A stretch of 43,596 bases of DNA from Marivivens sp. (lineage in GTDB: Bacteria > Pseudomonadota > Alphaproteobacteria > Rhodobacterales > Rhodobacteraceae), in the NCBI GenBank assembly GCA_017643845.1, contig JAEPMR010000021.1:1-43596 (forward strand), written 5' to 3'. Under the pieces are notes generated by a model that did not search any database, was not told the DNA's origin, and saw nothing but the letters and a program-made list of their open reading frames with translations. The position numbers and the translations under genes are program-made. Below are positions 15,707 through 24,638 of this stretch, in pieces (positions within the stretch are counted from its first letter, which is position 1; every line of letters begins with the position of its first letter).

Positions 15707-17152
15707 ATGAGCCTCTCTCATGCACTCGCTTTTGCCACGTCAGGACTGACGGCGAACGCCCGCCGTGCGGAACTGATCTCCTCTAATGTTGCGAATGCAA
15801 TGACCGACGGTTATGGCCGGAGAGAACTTTCTGTCTCTGCAGAGACCATCGGAAATGCCGGTGCGGGTGTCCGTATTGACGGCGTTGTCCGACATGCCGA
15901 TCCCCAGCTGAGCGCCGCTCGCCGTATCGCCGGTTCCGAAGCGGAGTATCAAGCGACAATCCAGGACGCGTATTCCGTGATCGAGCGGTCCTTTGGTTCA
16001 ACACCAGACGATCCGGGACTGCTTCAGGACTTCAGCCGCCTGATGTCCGCAGTCATCGCGGCGGAGTCTGATCCGGCGTCCATACCGACGCTCGATACCC
16101 TCGCGCATCAGCTGGAATCCCTGACCGGTTCGCTGGCCCGCTCAACCGAAGCGATGCAAGCGGGGCGCACGGATGCGGATCGCCAGATTGATCGCCTTGT
16201 GACAGGGCTCTCTGCCGATCTGGAATTGGTTTCGACCCTTAACCGATCCATCCAGCGCGCCGCGTTCAGCGGATCGGAAACCTCATCGCTGATGGATCAG
16301 CGTGCGCAGGTGCTCGACCGTATTGCGACGGTTGTTCCCTTTCATTTCCTGCCAAGGGAGGACGGGCAAGTGGCGGTCATGTCGTTGGGGGGGATCATGC
16401 TTGTCGATGGTCCAGCAGTCTCGCTCGAATTTGAAGCGGCATCGCTGATCACCGCTGAAATGGACGCCACGAACGGCGTGCCGAGCCCGCTCATTGTCTC
16501 GGGCCGCCCGTTCGATCTGGACGGCGTCGATTCCCGGCTTGGCGGAGGCAGCCTTGCCGCAGCCTTTGCCATGCGGGATCGCATTTTCGTCGAGGGGCAG
16601 GCGCGGCTCGATGCCTTTGCTGCCGACCTCCTCCAAAGGCTCGAAGACCCCGCGCTCGACCCCAGCGTCGCCGCTGGCGCTGCTGGTCTCTTGACGGATA
16701 ACGGCGTGCCTTTCGATCCGGCACTGCAGCTTGGCCTTGCCGGTCGTCTGGAGCTGCATCCAGCCGTACGACCGGACTCGGGCGGTGCGCTCTGGCGTCT
16801 GCGTGATGGTCTGGGAGCGGCCAGTGAGGGCCCCAGCAGCGATGGGCGCCTTTTCACACGCCTCCGCTCGGCGCTATCGCTAGGCATCACCGGCGGCCAG
16901 GCTCACCCGAACACCGCCTTTGACGGGCTCAGTCAGCATGCAGGTCGCAGTGCCTCTGCTCGGCTCCGGGTCGAAGATCGCCAAATCGCTGCCTCCGCCC
17001 ATTTTGCGACTTTGAGGGAGGCCGAAGCCGCAAAAGGTGTCGATACCGATTATGAGCTGCAGCTTCTGATGCAGGTGGAGCAGGCCTTTGCAGCCAACGC
17101 AAAAGTCATCGAAGTGGCGGATACCCTAATGCAGCAGTTGTTGAGGATTTAG
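15707..17152 (+). CDS. flgK: Flagellar hook-associated protein FlgK
   Basis: The 481-residue product is the first hook-filament junction protein. The N-terminus FATSGLTANARRAELISSNVAN and C-terminus LLMQVEQAFAANAKVIEVAD are the paired coiled-coil segments of the FlgK family; the middle is variable. It caps the hook before filament growth. It is somewhat shorter than the enterobacterial protein, as is usual in alphaproteobacteria. It sits two bases before flgL. Confidence 0.92.
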   Translation: MSLSHALAFATSGLTANARRAELISSNVANAMTDGYGRRELSVSAETIGNAGAGVRIDGVVRHADPQLSAARRIAGSEAEYQATIQDAYSVIERSFGSTPDDPGLLQDFSRLMSAVIAAESDPASIPTLDTLAHQLESLTGSLARSTEAMQAGRTDADRQIDRLVTGLSADLELVSTLNRSIQRAAFSGSETSSLMDQRAQVLDRIATVVPFHFLPREDGQVAVMSLGGIMLVDGPAVSLEFEAASLITAEMDATNGVPSPLIVSGRPFDLDGVDSRLGGGSLAAAFAMRDRIFVEGQARLDAFAADLLQRLEDPALDPSVAAGAAGLLTDNGVPFDPALQLGLAGRLELHPAVRPDSGGALWRLRDGLGAASEGPSSDGRLFTRLRSALSLGITGGQAHPNTAFDGLSQHAGRSASARLRVEDRQIAASAHFATLREAEAAKGVDTDYELQLLMQVEQAFAANAKVIEVADTLMQQLLRI

Positions 17153-17154
17153 CT

Positions 17155-18159
17155 ATGACGATGCTCCGAATTGGTGACCTGAGCCAGCATTTGGCGTCCC
17201 TGCGTCACGGCACAGCGCTCCGCCGCTCTTTGGCGCAGCATACAGCTGAATTGTCGACGGGCCGCCTCTCCGATCTGCCCCGTAGCCTGGGCGCCGCGCA
17301 GGAACGAACAGCCAGCCTGTCCTTCCGGTTAGGGGAAATCTCCGATTTCCTGCTGTCTGCGCGTTCCGCCGCGCGCCTTTCGGATGGCCTGCAGCGCGGC
17401 CTTGACCGGATCAATGGACTACGCGGCACGATGGCCGCACGCCTGATGGATCCGATGGTATCCCGCAGCTCCGAACAGGTTGCCTCCCACTCGGAGGCCG
17501 CGCGTGCCGCTTTCTCTGATGCGACCGCTGCGTTGAACGGCTCTATCGGTGGACGCCATATCTTTGCGGGGACGGCCCAAAATAATCCACCGCTCATGGG
17601 GGCCGAAGCGCATCTCACAGCCATTACCGCCCATGTCGCCAGCCTCACGGATGCAGCCGCTGTCGAAGCCGCCGTTATGGCGTGGTTCGTGGAAGCGGGG
17701 GGCGGCTATGAGACCAGCGCACTCCAGGGTAACGACCAGTCAATACATCTCCCGCTTGATCACGGCACGACAATCCGCTTGCCGCCCGGTGCCGCGCATG
17801 GCGTCGTGCGAAAGGTGCTCGGTGGCCTCGCCCTCGCCGCGCTGGCTGGGGATATGTCGCTCCCCCTGGATGATGCAACGCGGCAGGAATTGTTGATGCG
17901 CGCCGGGCAACGGCTGCATACTGACGCTGCATCTATCACCGCGCTCATGTCCGAAATCGGCACGTCCCAGTCGCGCATCGAGGCGATGCAGGATCGCCTT
18001 GGCGCTGAACAGACCGAGCTCTCCATTCAGTACAACGATGACACGCGAATTGACATGGAAGGCACAGCCACCCGTATTCAAAGCCTGCAGGTGCAGCTGG
18101 AAGCGCATTACACGCTTGTCAGTCGCCTCTCACGGCTCTCGCTCGCCGGATTGTCATGA
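17155..18159 (+). CDS. flgL: Flagellar hook-associated protein FlgL
   Basis: The 334-residue flagellin-like protein forms the second junction zone between hook and filament. The N-terminal helix (RIGDLSQHLASLRHGTALRR, then AELSTGRLSDL) and the C-terminal helix (IQSLQVQLEAHYTLVSRLS) resemble flagellin ends. It follows flgK immediately and overlaps flgI by four bases (ATGA). Family assignment rests on the ends, size and position; the middle is poorly conserved. Confidence 0.85.
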   Translation: MTMLRIGDLSQHLASLRHGTALRRSLAQHTAELSTGRLSDLPRSLGAAQERTASLSFRLGEISDFLLSARSAARLSDGLQRGLDRINGLRGTMAARLMDPMVSRSSEQVASHSEAARAAFSDATAALNGSIGGRHIFAGTAQNNPPLMGAEAHLTAITAHVASLTDAAAVEAAVMAWFVEAGGGYETSALQGNDQSIHLPLDHGTTIRLPPGAAHGVVRKVLGGLALAALAGDMSLPLDDATRQELLMRAGQRLHTDAASITALMSEIGTSQSRIEAMQDRLGAEQTELSIQYNDDTRIDMEGTATRIQSLQVQLEAHYTLVSRLSRLSLAGLS

Positions 18160-19277
18160 CGGCGCCTCGTCTCGGGTCCATTTTACGCATCTTGCTTTTC
18201 TTGGCAGTGTCGCTCTGTCCTTTTTCAGCGATGGCAGAGGTCCGGCTCAAGGATCTGGTGGATTTCGACGGGGTGCGGGGCAATGATCTCGTCGGTCACG
18301 GGCTGGTCGTCGGGCTCAATGGCACGGGCGACGGCTTGCGAAATGCGCCCTTCACCGAGGAAATCATGACCTCCATCCTCGAGCGCCTCGGCGTGAATGT
18401 CACAGGTGAGCAGTTCCGTCCGCGTAATGTGGCCGCTGTCTTGGTCACGGCGACATTGCCTCCCTTCGCCCGTTCCGGCAGCCAGATCGATGTCACGGTC
18501 TCCGCCATCGGGGACTCCTCCAGCCTCCTTGGGGGAACTCTGGTAATGACACCGCTCTTCGCAGCAGATGGGGAGATCTACGCGGTCGCTCAGGGAACGG
18601 TGCTCGCCGGCGGCGCGGTCGCTACTGCGGCCGCTGCGGAAACGACAGATGGCGTTCCGACCTCCGGTTCGATCCCCGCCGGTGCGCGGGTCGAGCGAGA
18701 GGTCGATTTTGACTTCTCGCGGATGCAGATATTGCGCCTTGCGATGCGGACCCCTGACTTCTCGACCGCCGCAAAGGTTGAGGAAGCGATAAACCGAGCC
18801 TATGGAAAGCCTGTCGCGCGTATGCGGGATGCCGGAACGGTGGAATTGGACATCCCCGCCACTGATGCGGCGTCTCCGGCCCACGCGCTGAGCCGGATCG
18901 AGAATTTGCGCGTCGCGCCTGAACGCCGTGCCCGGGTTGTCGTGGATCAGCGCTCAGGCACGATTGTCATGGGCAATGATGTTCGGATCAGCCCTGTCGC
19001 AGTGAGTCAGGGTGGCCTGACCCTCCGCATTGAAGAAGCGCCGCTGGTTGTCCAGCCCAACCCTTTTTCAGAAGGGGAAACGGTCGTCGTTCCCCGCTCG
19101 ACCGCCGCACTGGACGAGGCAGAAGGCACTGGCTTTGCGATGGTCGAAGGGGGGCATAGCCTATCTGATGTCGTAACGGGCCTGAACGCACTTGGCGTCG
19201 CGCCGCGCGATCTGATCGACATTTTGAAAACCATTAGCGCGGCGGGCGCATTGCACGCGGAATTACTGGTTCGTTAG
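18156..19277 (+). CDS. flgI: Flagellar P-ring protein FlgI
   Basis: The 373-residue periplasmic protein forms the P-ring bushing around the rod in the peptidoglycan. It has a Sec signal (hydrophobic segment 9-24, cleavage near AMAEVRLKDL) and the family hallmarks DLVGHGLVVGLNGTGD, NVAAVLVTATLPPFA, a conserved GSQIDVTVSAIGDSSSL block and GAVRTDL-like terminus DLIDILKTISAAGALHAEL. It overlaps flgL by four bases. flgH (the L-ring gene) is not in this window. Confidence 0.95.
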   Translation: MTAPRLGSILRILLFLAVSLCPFSAMAEVRLKDLVDFDGVRGNDLVGHGLVVGLNGTGDGLRNAPFTEEIMTSILERLGVNVTGEQFRPRNVAAVLVTATLPPFARSGSQIDVTVSAIGDSSSLLGGTLVMTPLFAADGEIYAVAQGTVLAGGAVATAAAAETTDGVPTSGSIPAGARVEREVDFDFSRMQILRLAMRTPDFSTAAKVEEAINRAYGKPVARMRDAGTVELDIPATDAASPAHALSRIENLRVAPERRARVVVDQRSGTIVMGNDVRISPVAVSQGGLTLRIEEAPLVVQPNPFSEGETVVVPRSTAALDEAEGTGFAMVEGGHSLSDVVTGLNALGVAPRDLIDILKTISAAGALHAELLVR

Positions 19278-19349
19278 ACCGCCCCAGTTTGTCGTTTTCG
19301 CCGTTTGCGATCTGCGCTATGCCGTTGCTGTGTCACTCATAGGTGTGAA

Positions 19350-20267
19350 ATGTCTCCCCTGCGCGGTATCGCGTTCAAAATCGCTTCGGTCTGTGTCTTC
19401 GTTGCGATGGCCAGTTTGATCAAGGCAACCGCCCCCTATGTCCCACCGGGGCAGGCGGTGTTTTTCCGGTCCTTTTTTGCAATTCCCGTCATTGTGGCAT
19501 GGCTGCTGATGCGTGGCGAATTGCGGCACGGGTTTCAGGTGCGCAATCCGATGGGTCATGTCTGGCGCGGCCTCGTGGGTACGACGGCGATGGGCCTCGG
19601 TTTTGCGGGCTTGGGGCTCCTTCCGCTGCCCGAGGTGACGGCAATCGGATATGCCGCGCCGTTGCTGGTGGTGATCTTCGCGGCAATGTTTCTGAATGAG
19701 CAGGTCCGCGCGTTCCGTCTCAGCATGGTGGCGCTCGGCATGATCGGCGTCTTGATCGTCCTCAGCCCCCGCCTGACGGTGACCGGCACCCCCAATCCAC
19801 AGGAAACCCTTGGCGTCGTTGTTGTTCTCGGCGGTGCCCTCTGCGCAGCACTGGCACAGGTATTCGTTCGCAAGCTGGTCGCGACCGAAGGAACCGCCGC
19901 GATTGTTTTCTGGTTTTCGATTACCGCCAGTGTGGTTTCCTTGCTGACCCTGCCGCTTGGCTGGGCCATCCCGCCAATTTGGGTGCTTTCGGTCCTCGTT
20001 CTCGCGGGGCTTCTCGGCGGTGTCGGGCAAATATTGCTGACCTCCAGCTACCGCTTTGCGGACGCGTCGCTCGTTGCGCCTTTCGAATATAGCTCGATGT
20101 TACTGGCACTTGCCGTCGGCTATCTGGTGTTTGACGAGGTTCCCACACTGACCATGCTGATCGGCGCGGCGGTCGTAATTTCGGCCGGCGTCATGATCAT
20201 CTTGCGTGAGCGGTGGCTGGGCCTCGAACGCGCGCGCCAGCGTAAGGCGATGACCCCACAAGGATAA
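19350..20267 (+). CDS. EamA/DMT-family transporter
   Basis: The 305-residue polytopic protein has ten hydrophobic segments arranged as two EamA repeats, with the typical tail of a short basic cytoplasmic C-terminus. The first repeat starts GIAFKIASVCVFVAMASLIKA; the second starts near residue 145 (GVVVVLGGALCAALAQVFV). Members export metabolites such as amino acids, nucleosides or drugs; the substrate cannot be assigned. I start at ATG 19350 with AGGTG upstream. A longer reading from 19305 adds a Cys-rich stretch not typical of the family. It converges on ilvE across a shared terminator. Confidence 0.82.
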   Translation: MSPLRGIAFKIASVCVFVAMASLIKATAPYVPPGQAVFFRSFFAIPVIVAWLLMRGELRHGFQVRNPMGHVWRGLVGTTAMGLGFAGLGLLPLPEVTAIGYAAPLLVVIFAAMFLNEQVRAFRLSMVALGMIGVLIVLSPRLTVTGTPNPQETLGVVVVLGGALCAALAQVFVRKLVATEGTAAIVFWFSITASVVSLLTLPLGWAIPPIWVLSVLVLAGLLGGVGQILLTSSYRFADASLVAPFEYSSMLLALAVGYLVFDEVPTLTMLIGAAVVISAGVMIILRERWLGLERARQRKAMTPQG

Positions 20268-20270
20268 AAG

Positions 20271-20295
20271 AAAACCCCGCCTGCGGCGGGGCTTT
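20271..20295. terminator. Bidirectional terminator between EamA gene and ilvE
   Basis: CCCCGCC (20275-20281) and GGCGGGG (20285-20291) form a 7-bp GC stem with a TGC loop. AAAGAAAA precedes the left arm and CTTTC follows the right arm. The A-run on the left gives a T-run for minus-strand transcripts from ilvE, while the plus-strand tail is weaker. It lies between two converging stop codons. Confidence 0.8.
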
Positions 20296-20317
20296 CACGT
20301 CTGGCAAGATCGCCCGA

Positions 20318-21187
20318 TCAGCTGCGAACGAGTGTCTCGTAGGACTCTGCAATATCGCGCGTCAGCGCGCCGACCTCGAATGTATAATCACCGATTTGTC
20401 CGACAGGCGTGACTTCGGCAGCCGTGCCTGTAAGCCAGCACTGTTCAAAGCCTTCCAGCTCCTCAGGCATGATCCGGCGCTCATGCACGGTAATACCTTT
20501 GTCTTTCAACATCCCGATGACGGTCTGCCGTGTGATGCCATTCAAGATCGCATCGGGGATCGGGGTATGCACTTCACCGTCCTTGACGAAAAAGACATTT
20601 GCGCCGGTCGCTTCGGCCACATAGCCGCGATAATCCATGAACAACGCGTCAGAACACCCCTTCGCCTCTGCTGTATGTTTGGACATCGTGCAGATCATAT
20701 AGAGGCCCGCCGCCTTTGCCGCGGTTGGGATGGTCTCGGGAGAGGGGCGCTTCCATTTCGCGATATCGAGCTTCGCCCCCTTCATCTTGGCATCGCCGTA
20801 ATAGGCACCCCATTCCCAGCAGGCGACCGCCATGCGGACAGGGTTGCGCGAAGATGCAACACCCATATCCGGCCCTGCTCCCCGCCATGCAACGGCGCGA
20901 ACATAAGCATCCGTCAGGCCGTTCGCTTCGAGCGCCGCATATTTCGCGGCTTCGATCTCATCCACAGAATAGGGGATCGGCATGTCCAGCAATTCACCCG
21001 ATTTCAGCAGCCGCTCCGAATGTTCGCGGCTTTTGAAAATCTTGCCATTATACGCGCGCTCACCTTCAAAGACCGAGGATGCATAATGCATCGCATGGGT
21101 CAGGATATGCACATTCGCGTCCCGCCATTCGACCAGCTTTCCATCGAGCCAGATCTTGCCGTCGCGATCATCATAACTGCCGGCCAT
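20318..21187 (-). CDS. ilvE: Branched-chain amino acid aminotransferase
   Basis: The 289-residue class IV PLP-dependent aminotransferase catalyses the final step of leucine, isoleucine and valine synthesis (keto acid plus glutamate). Visible family features are HAMHYASSVFEGERAY near residue 31, the PLP-binding lysine in PTAAKAAGLY (Lys158), and EATGANVFFVKDG (about 192-204). The C-terminal part includes GITRQTVIGML. Length is slightly short of the E. coli enzyme, normal for alphaproteobacterial forms. It is transcribed away from petP. Its leader holds a small GTCCG-AAG-CGGAC stem at 21222-21234. Confidence 0.92.
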   Translation of the reverse strand: MAGSYDDRDGKIWLDGKLVEWRDANVHILTHAMHYASSVFEGERAYNGKIFKSREHSERLLKSGELLDMPIPYSVDEIEAAKYAALEANGLTDAYVRAVAWRGAGPDMGVASSRNPVRMAVACWEWGAYYGDAKMKGAKLDIAKWKRPSPETIPTAAKAAGLYMICTMSKHTAEAKGCSDALFMDYRGYVAEATGANVFFVKDGEVHTPIPDAILNGITRQTVIGMLKDKGITVHERRIMPEELEGFEQCWLTGTAAEVTPVGQIGDYTFEVGALTRDIAESYETLVRS

Positions 21188-21276
21188 TTCGGACCTCCAT
21201 TTGCAGATGTTTCGTAATTAGGTCCGAAGCGGACATAAAGTTTCGCAATTTCGCACGATTCGCTATCAGTTGTGCC

Positions 21277-21305
21277 TTGGAGTGTCAACAAGACTGACAT
21301 ATTAT
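21277..21305 (+). promoter_or_regulatory. Predicted petP promoter with operator-like repeat
   Basis: TTGGAG (21277-21282) and TATTAT (21300-21305) stand 17 bases apart, a good sigma-70 layout, 40 bases before the petP ATG. The spacer holds TGTCA-N7-TGACA (21283-21287 and 21295-21299), an inverted repeat placed where a bound dimer would block RNA polymerase. Autoregulation by the MarR-type PetP is an attractive but unproven reading. Confidence 0.6.
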
Positions 21306-21344
21306 TGGAGTCCAAAGACCCGTGCCGGTAGAGAGGAGCGCCCC

Positions 21345-21851
21345 ATGTCCGAACCCGCCAATCGTAACAGTGGCGAGTCCCTTCTCTTCCTCACGGATGA
21401 GCAGCTCCGAAAGGGGATCGAGGCGATGTTTTTTGCCTACCGGGGCTTTACCGCTGACCCGGACCGGATTTTGGCAGATATGGCCTACGGTCGTGCTCAT
21501 CACCGCGCCATCCATTTCATCCGCCGCAGCCCGGGAACGACGGTCAATAATTTACTGACCATACTCGGGGTGACCAAACAGTCGCTCAACCGTGTCCTCC
21601 GCACTCTGATCGAAGACGGTCTGGTCGAGAGCCGTGTCGGTCGTCGCGACAAGCGCGAGCGTCATCTCTATCTCACCGAGAGAGGAGCCGATCTGGAGGG
21701 CCAGCTCTCCGACGCACAGCGCGAGCGAATGCGTGCTGCCTATCGCGCAGCCGGCCCAGCCGCCGTGGCGGGGTTCCGTCAGGTCTTGGAGGCGATGATG
21801 GATCCCGAGATTCGACATCACTATGACCGGCTCAAGGATGGAAGCTCGTGA
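21345..21851 (+). CDS. petP: MarR-family regulator, PetP type
   Basis: The 168-residue product has a winged helix-turn-helix with the MarR pattern TVNNLLTILGVTKQSLNRVL, then the wing GLVESRVGRRDKRERHLYLT. Its pairing with a downstream OmpR-type response regulator, overlapping by one base (TGATG), matches petP-petR of Rhodobacter capsulatus, where both are needed for cytochrome bc1-dependent growth. In that organism the pair lies close to petABC; here petABC is about 18 kb away on the other strand. I start at ATG 21345, with GAGAGGAG upstream, rather than at a far-upstream in-frame codon that would include the promoter. The DNA target is unknown. Confidence 0.82.
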   Translation: MSEPANRNSGESLLFLTDEQLRKGIEAMFFAYRGFTADPDRILADMAYGRAHHRAIHFIRRSPGTTVNNLLTILGVTKQSLNRVLRTLIEDGLVESRVGRRDKRERHLYLTERGADLEGQLSDAQRERMRAAYRAAGPAAVAGFRQVLEAMMDPEIRHHYDRLKDGSS

Positions 21852-22549
21852 TGCGCGACACACCCCACCTTCTGATCGTGGACGATGACGACCGCTTGCG
21901 CGATCTTCTCAAGACATTTCTGGTCCGCAGCGGCTTTCTTGTGAGTACGGCCCGTGATGCGGCCCACGCCCGCCGCCTTCTGGCGGGGCTACAGTTTGAC
22001 CTGATCGTGCTGGATGTGATGATGCCGGGAGAGGACGGGATTACATTCTGCGCAGACCTGCGAAATCGCGCGTCCACACCGGTTCTGCTTCTTACGGCGC
22101 GCAGCGAAACCGCCGACCGTATTGCGGGGCTGGAAGCCGGCGCCGATGACTACCTCGCAAAACCGTTTGAACCAAAAGAGCTTCTCCTGAGGATCAACGC
22201 GATCCTGCGCCGCGTCCCGGTCGAGGAACCCGCGCCCAAGAAGCCGACGAAGGTCCGCTTCGGCGACCATCTGTTCGACTCAGAGAAGGGTCAGCTCTGG
22301 CTCGGGGACTCGCCCGTTCGCCTGACCGCAACCGAACAGCAGTTGATGAAGATCTTCGCCGATCATATCGGTGAGCCTGTGAGCCGCGCGAGACTTGTCG
22401 AGGAGGTCAACCGGTCCGGCGGACAGACACAGGAGCGCGCCATTGACGTCCAGATCACGCGTCTCCGGCGCAAGGTCGAGACCGATCCTAAACACCCTCG
22501 CCATATCCAGACTGTTCGTGGCGAGGGATACCGGCTCACGCCGGATTGA
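21851..22549 (+). CDS. petR: OmpR-family response regulator, PetR type
   Basis: The 232-residue regulator has an N-terminal receiver domain with acidic pocket DDDD (residues 11-14), phospho-acceptor Asp55 in IVLDVMMPG, Thr82 in LLLTARS and Lys104 in LAKPFEP. A C-terminal winged-helix DNA-binding domain follows (LTATEQQLMKIF, then RAIDVQITRLRRKVE and RGEGYRLTP). No histidine kinase gene is adjacent, so it is an orphan regulator partnered with PetP by position. The family example in Rhodobacter capsulatus supports cytochrome bc1 function. ATG 21851 shares a base with the petP stop. Confidence 0.85.
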   Translation: MRDTPHLLIVDDDDRLRDLLKTFLVRSGFLVSTARDAAHARRLLAGLQFDLIVLDVMMPGEDGITFCADLRNRASTPVLLLTARSETADRIAGLEAGADDYLAKPFEPKELLLRINAILRRVPVEEPAPKKPTKVRFGDHLFDSEKGQLWLGDSPVRLTATEQQLMKIFADHIGEPVSRARLVEEVNRSGGQTQERAIDVQITRLRRKVETDPKHPRHIQTVRGEGYRLTPD

Positions 22550-22594
22550 TACTTCCCGCTTGTCCCCGTCCCCTGAATTCGGTTCTCTGTCCCA

Positions 22595-23521
22595 ATGACC
22601 ACCGCATTATTCACCCACGAAGACTGCTTCGATCACGTCACCCCACCCGGCCACCCCGAACAGGTCGCGCGGCTTGACGCTGTTCTGACCGCACTGGAAG
22701 GTCTGCCGCTCAAGCGGCATACCGCACCTCTGGCTGCGGATGACGACATCTTGTTAGCCCACCCGTCTGCCTATCTCTACAGGATCAAGTCCGCCGTCCC
22801 TGATGCGGGCTGGGCGCAGCTTGATGCCGATACGCATATGTCCTCCGGTTCGCTCGCCGCTGCCTATCGCGCCGTTGGCGGTGCGGTTCGCGCCGTCGAT
22901 CTCGTGCTTGAGGGAACGCACCGTAACGCCTTTGTCGCGACACGCCCACCCGGGCACCATGCCGAGCGTGAAACGGCGATGGGATTTTGCCTCTTCGGAA
23001 ATATCGCGATTGCCGCCAAGCACGCTCTGGAACGTCACGGTCTTGAGCGGGTCGCAATCATTGATTTCGACGTGCATCACGGCAACGGCACTCAGGATCT
23101 CGTCGACGGCGATGACCGTATCCTGTTCATCTCTAGTCACCAGATGCCACTCTATCCGGGCACCGGCGACCCTCGTGAAAATGCGATGAGCGATACCATC
23201 CGAAATTTCGCCCTTCGCGACGGCGATGGCGGTCCCGAATTTCGAAAGCTCTACACGCGCGAAGTTTTTCCGCTCGTGGCTGATTTTGCGCCTCAGCTGA
23301 TCCTGATTTCGGCCGGTTTCGACGCGCACGCGGCCGATCCGCTCGCCGGATTGCGGCTGGTAGAGGAAGACTTCGCCTGGGTAACCGAAAAAATCTGTGA
23401 TCTTGCCGATGAATTCTGCGAAGGCCGCTTGGTTTCCCTGCTCGAAGGAGGCTATGACCTCGTGGCACTTGGCAATAGCGCCCGCGCCCATGTGACCGTA
23501 TTGGAGGAAAGAGGACGATGA
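22595..23521 (+). CDS. Histone deacetylase family protein
   Basis: The 308-residue product is a zinc-dependent deacetylase of the arginase-like fold (bacterial HDAC/acetoin utilisation/acetylpolyamine hydrolase class). The catalytic pair is His121-His122 in RPPGHHAE. Zinc ligands are Asp159 and His161 in IIDFDVHHGNGTQ and Asp243 in SAGFDAHAADP. The Tyr of the LEGGYD motif completes the site. Substrates in bacteria are usually acetylated polyamines or proteins, and which applies here is unknown. It overlaps xseB by four bases (ATGA), and the order deacetylase-xseB-ispA-dxs is common in Rhodobacterales. Confidence 0.92.
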   Translation: MTTALFTHEDCFDHVTPPGHPEQVARLDAVLTALEGLPLKRHTAPLAADDDILLAHPSAYLYRIKSAVPDAGWAQLDADTHMSSGSLAAAYRAVGGAVRAVDLVLEGTHRNAFVATRPPGHHAERETAMGFCLFGNIAIAAKHALERHGLERVAIIDFDVHHGNGTQDLVDGDDRILFISSHQMPLYPGTGDPRENAMSDTIRNFALRDGDGGPEFRKLYTREVFPLVADFAPQLILISAGFDAHAADPLAGLRLVEEDFAWVTEKICDLADEFCEGRLVSLLEGGYDLVALGNSARAHVTVLEERGR

Positions 23522-23757
23522 CCGAACGCCCCGTAGAAGACCTGACATTCGAAGAAGCCCTCAAGGAACTCGAAGATGTCGTCGGCAAGCTTGAACGCGG
23601 TGACGTGGCCCTCGAAGATTCTATCGCCCTCTATGATCGTGGCGCTGCACTGAAAAAGCGGTGCGAAACCAAACTCGCCGAGGCCGAAGAAAAGGTAGCC
23701 AAGATCACGCTTGGCAGTGATGGGCAGCCGACGGGGACCGCGCCCCTCGATGACTGA
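23518..23757 (+). CDS. xseB: Exodeoxyribonuclease VII small subunit
   Basis: The 79-residue product matches XseB: TFEEALKELEDVVGKLERGDVALEDSI followed by a second helix rich in Lys and Glu (key residues F-E-x2-L-x2-L and L-E-x-G-x2-L-E-x-S). It forms a helical hairpin that packs on the XseA large subunit to give a single-strand-specific nuclease. xseA is not in the window. The small acidic tail is disordered-looking. It overlaps the deacetylase stop and the ispA start, the usual placement of xseB before ispA. Confidence 0.95.
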   Translation: MTERPVEDLTFEEALKELEDVVGKLERGDVALEDSIALYDRGAALKKRCETKLAEAEEKVAKITLGSDGQPTGTAPLDD

Positions 23758-24625
23758 CCCGTTTCCCGTAGCGCTGGCTGAGGCCGCCCGCCTAACGCAG
23801 GCCGCGCTGCGCACCGCCATCGCGGAGATGGGGCACTTGCCCATCACCGAAGCGATGGACTACGCGGTGACGGGCGGCAAAGGCTTGCGCGGCTACCTTG
23901 TCCGCGAGTCGGCCCGACTTCACGATATTGCCCCATCCGCCGCAATCTGGCCCGCTGCGGCGATCGAGGCGCTGCATGCCTATAGCCTTGTGCACGATGA
24001 CCTGCCCTGCATGGATGACGATGACCTCCGACGCGGTCAGCCGACCGTGCATCGAAAATGGGACGAGGCAACAGCCGTTCTTGCTGGTGACGCGCTTCAG
24101 GCGCTGGCCTTCGAGCTTGTCACTCGCCCCGACGTCGGAGCTGCCACCGTCCGCGCAGAGCTGGCGCTGACACTGGCGCGGGCGTCCGGTGCGCTTGGAA
24201 TGGTGCGCGGCCAAGCGCTGGACATGGCTGCCGAGACCGCCTCCGTTCCTCTCGACCTCGCGGCTATCACGGAATTGCAGGCTGGAAAAACCGGCGCGTT
24301 GATTACCTGGTCCGCAACCGTTGGCGCACGAATGGCAGGGGCCGACCTCGGGCCACTGACGATTTACGGAGACGCGATCGGGCTCGCTTTCCAGATCGCG
24401 GATGACGTGCTTGATGTCGAAGGCGACAGCGCGATCGTCGGCAAAGCCGTCGGCAAAGATCAGAACGCGGGCAAAGCCACATTTGTCTCCCTTCTGGGTC
24501 TGGAAGGGGCGAAATCCCGCGCAAATGCCCTGATCGAGAGTGGCTGCGACGCTCTTGCGCCCTATGGTCAGCAAGCGGAAAGCTTGAAGCAGGCCGCCCG
24601 CTTCGTTATTGCGCGAAAGAACTGA
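23750..24625 (+). CDS. ispA: Farnesyl/geranyl diphosphate synthase
   Basis: The 291-residue polyprenyl synthase condenses isopentenyl diphosphate with allylic diphosphates. The first Asp-rich motif [10 protein letters not shown] (residues 83-92) binds magnesium, the second is DDVLDVEGD near residue 224, and the allylic-phosphate loop reads [10 protein letters not shown] where many relatives have GGKRLRP. The spacing in the first motif is that of bacterial short-chain (C15) synthases. I start at ATG 23750, eight bases before the end of xseB. A longer reading from 23711 would extend through coding sequence of xseB. Dxs follows 13 bases later. Confidence 0.93.
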   Translation: MTDPFPVALAEAARLTQAALRTAIAEMGHLPITEAMDYAVTGGKGLRGYLVRESARLHDIAPSAAIWPAAAIEALHAYSLVHDDLPCMDDDDLRRGQPTVHRKWDEATAVLAGDALQALAFELVTRPDVGAATVRAELALTLARASGALGMVRGQALDMAAETASVPLDLAAITELQAGKTGALITWSATVGARMAGADLGPLTIYGDAIGLAFQIADDVLDVEGDSAIVGKAVGKDQNAGKATFVSLLGLEGAKSRANALIESGCDALAPYGQQAESLKQAARFVIARKN

Positions 24626-24638
24626 CCCCGGAGGCCCT

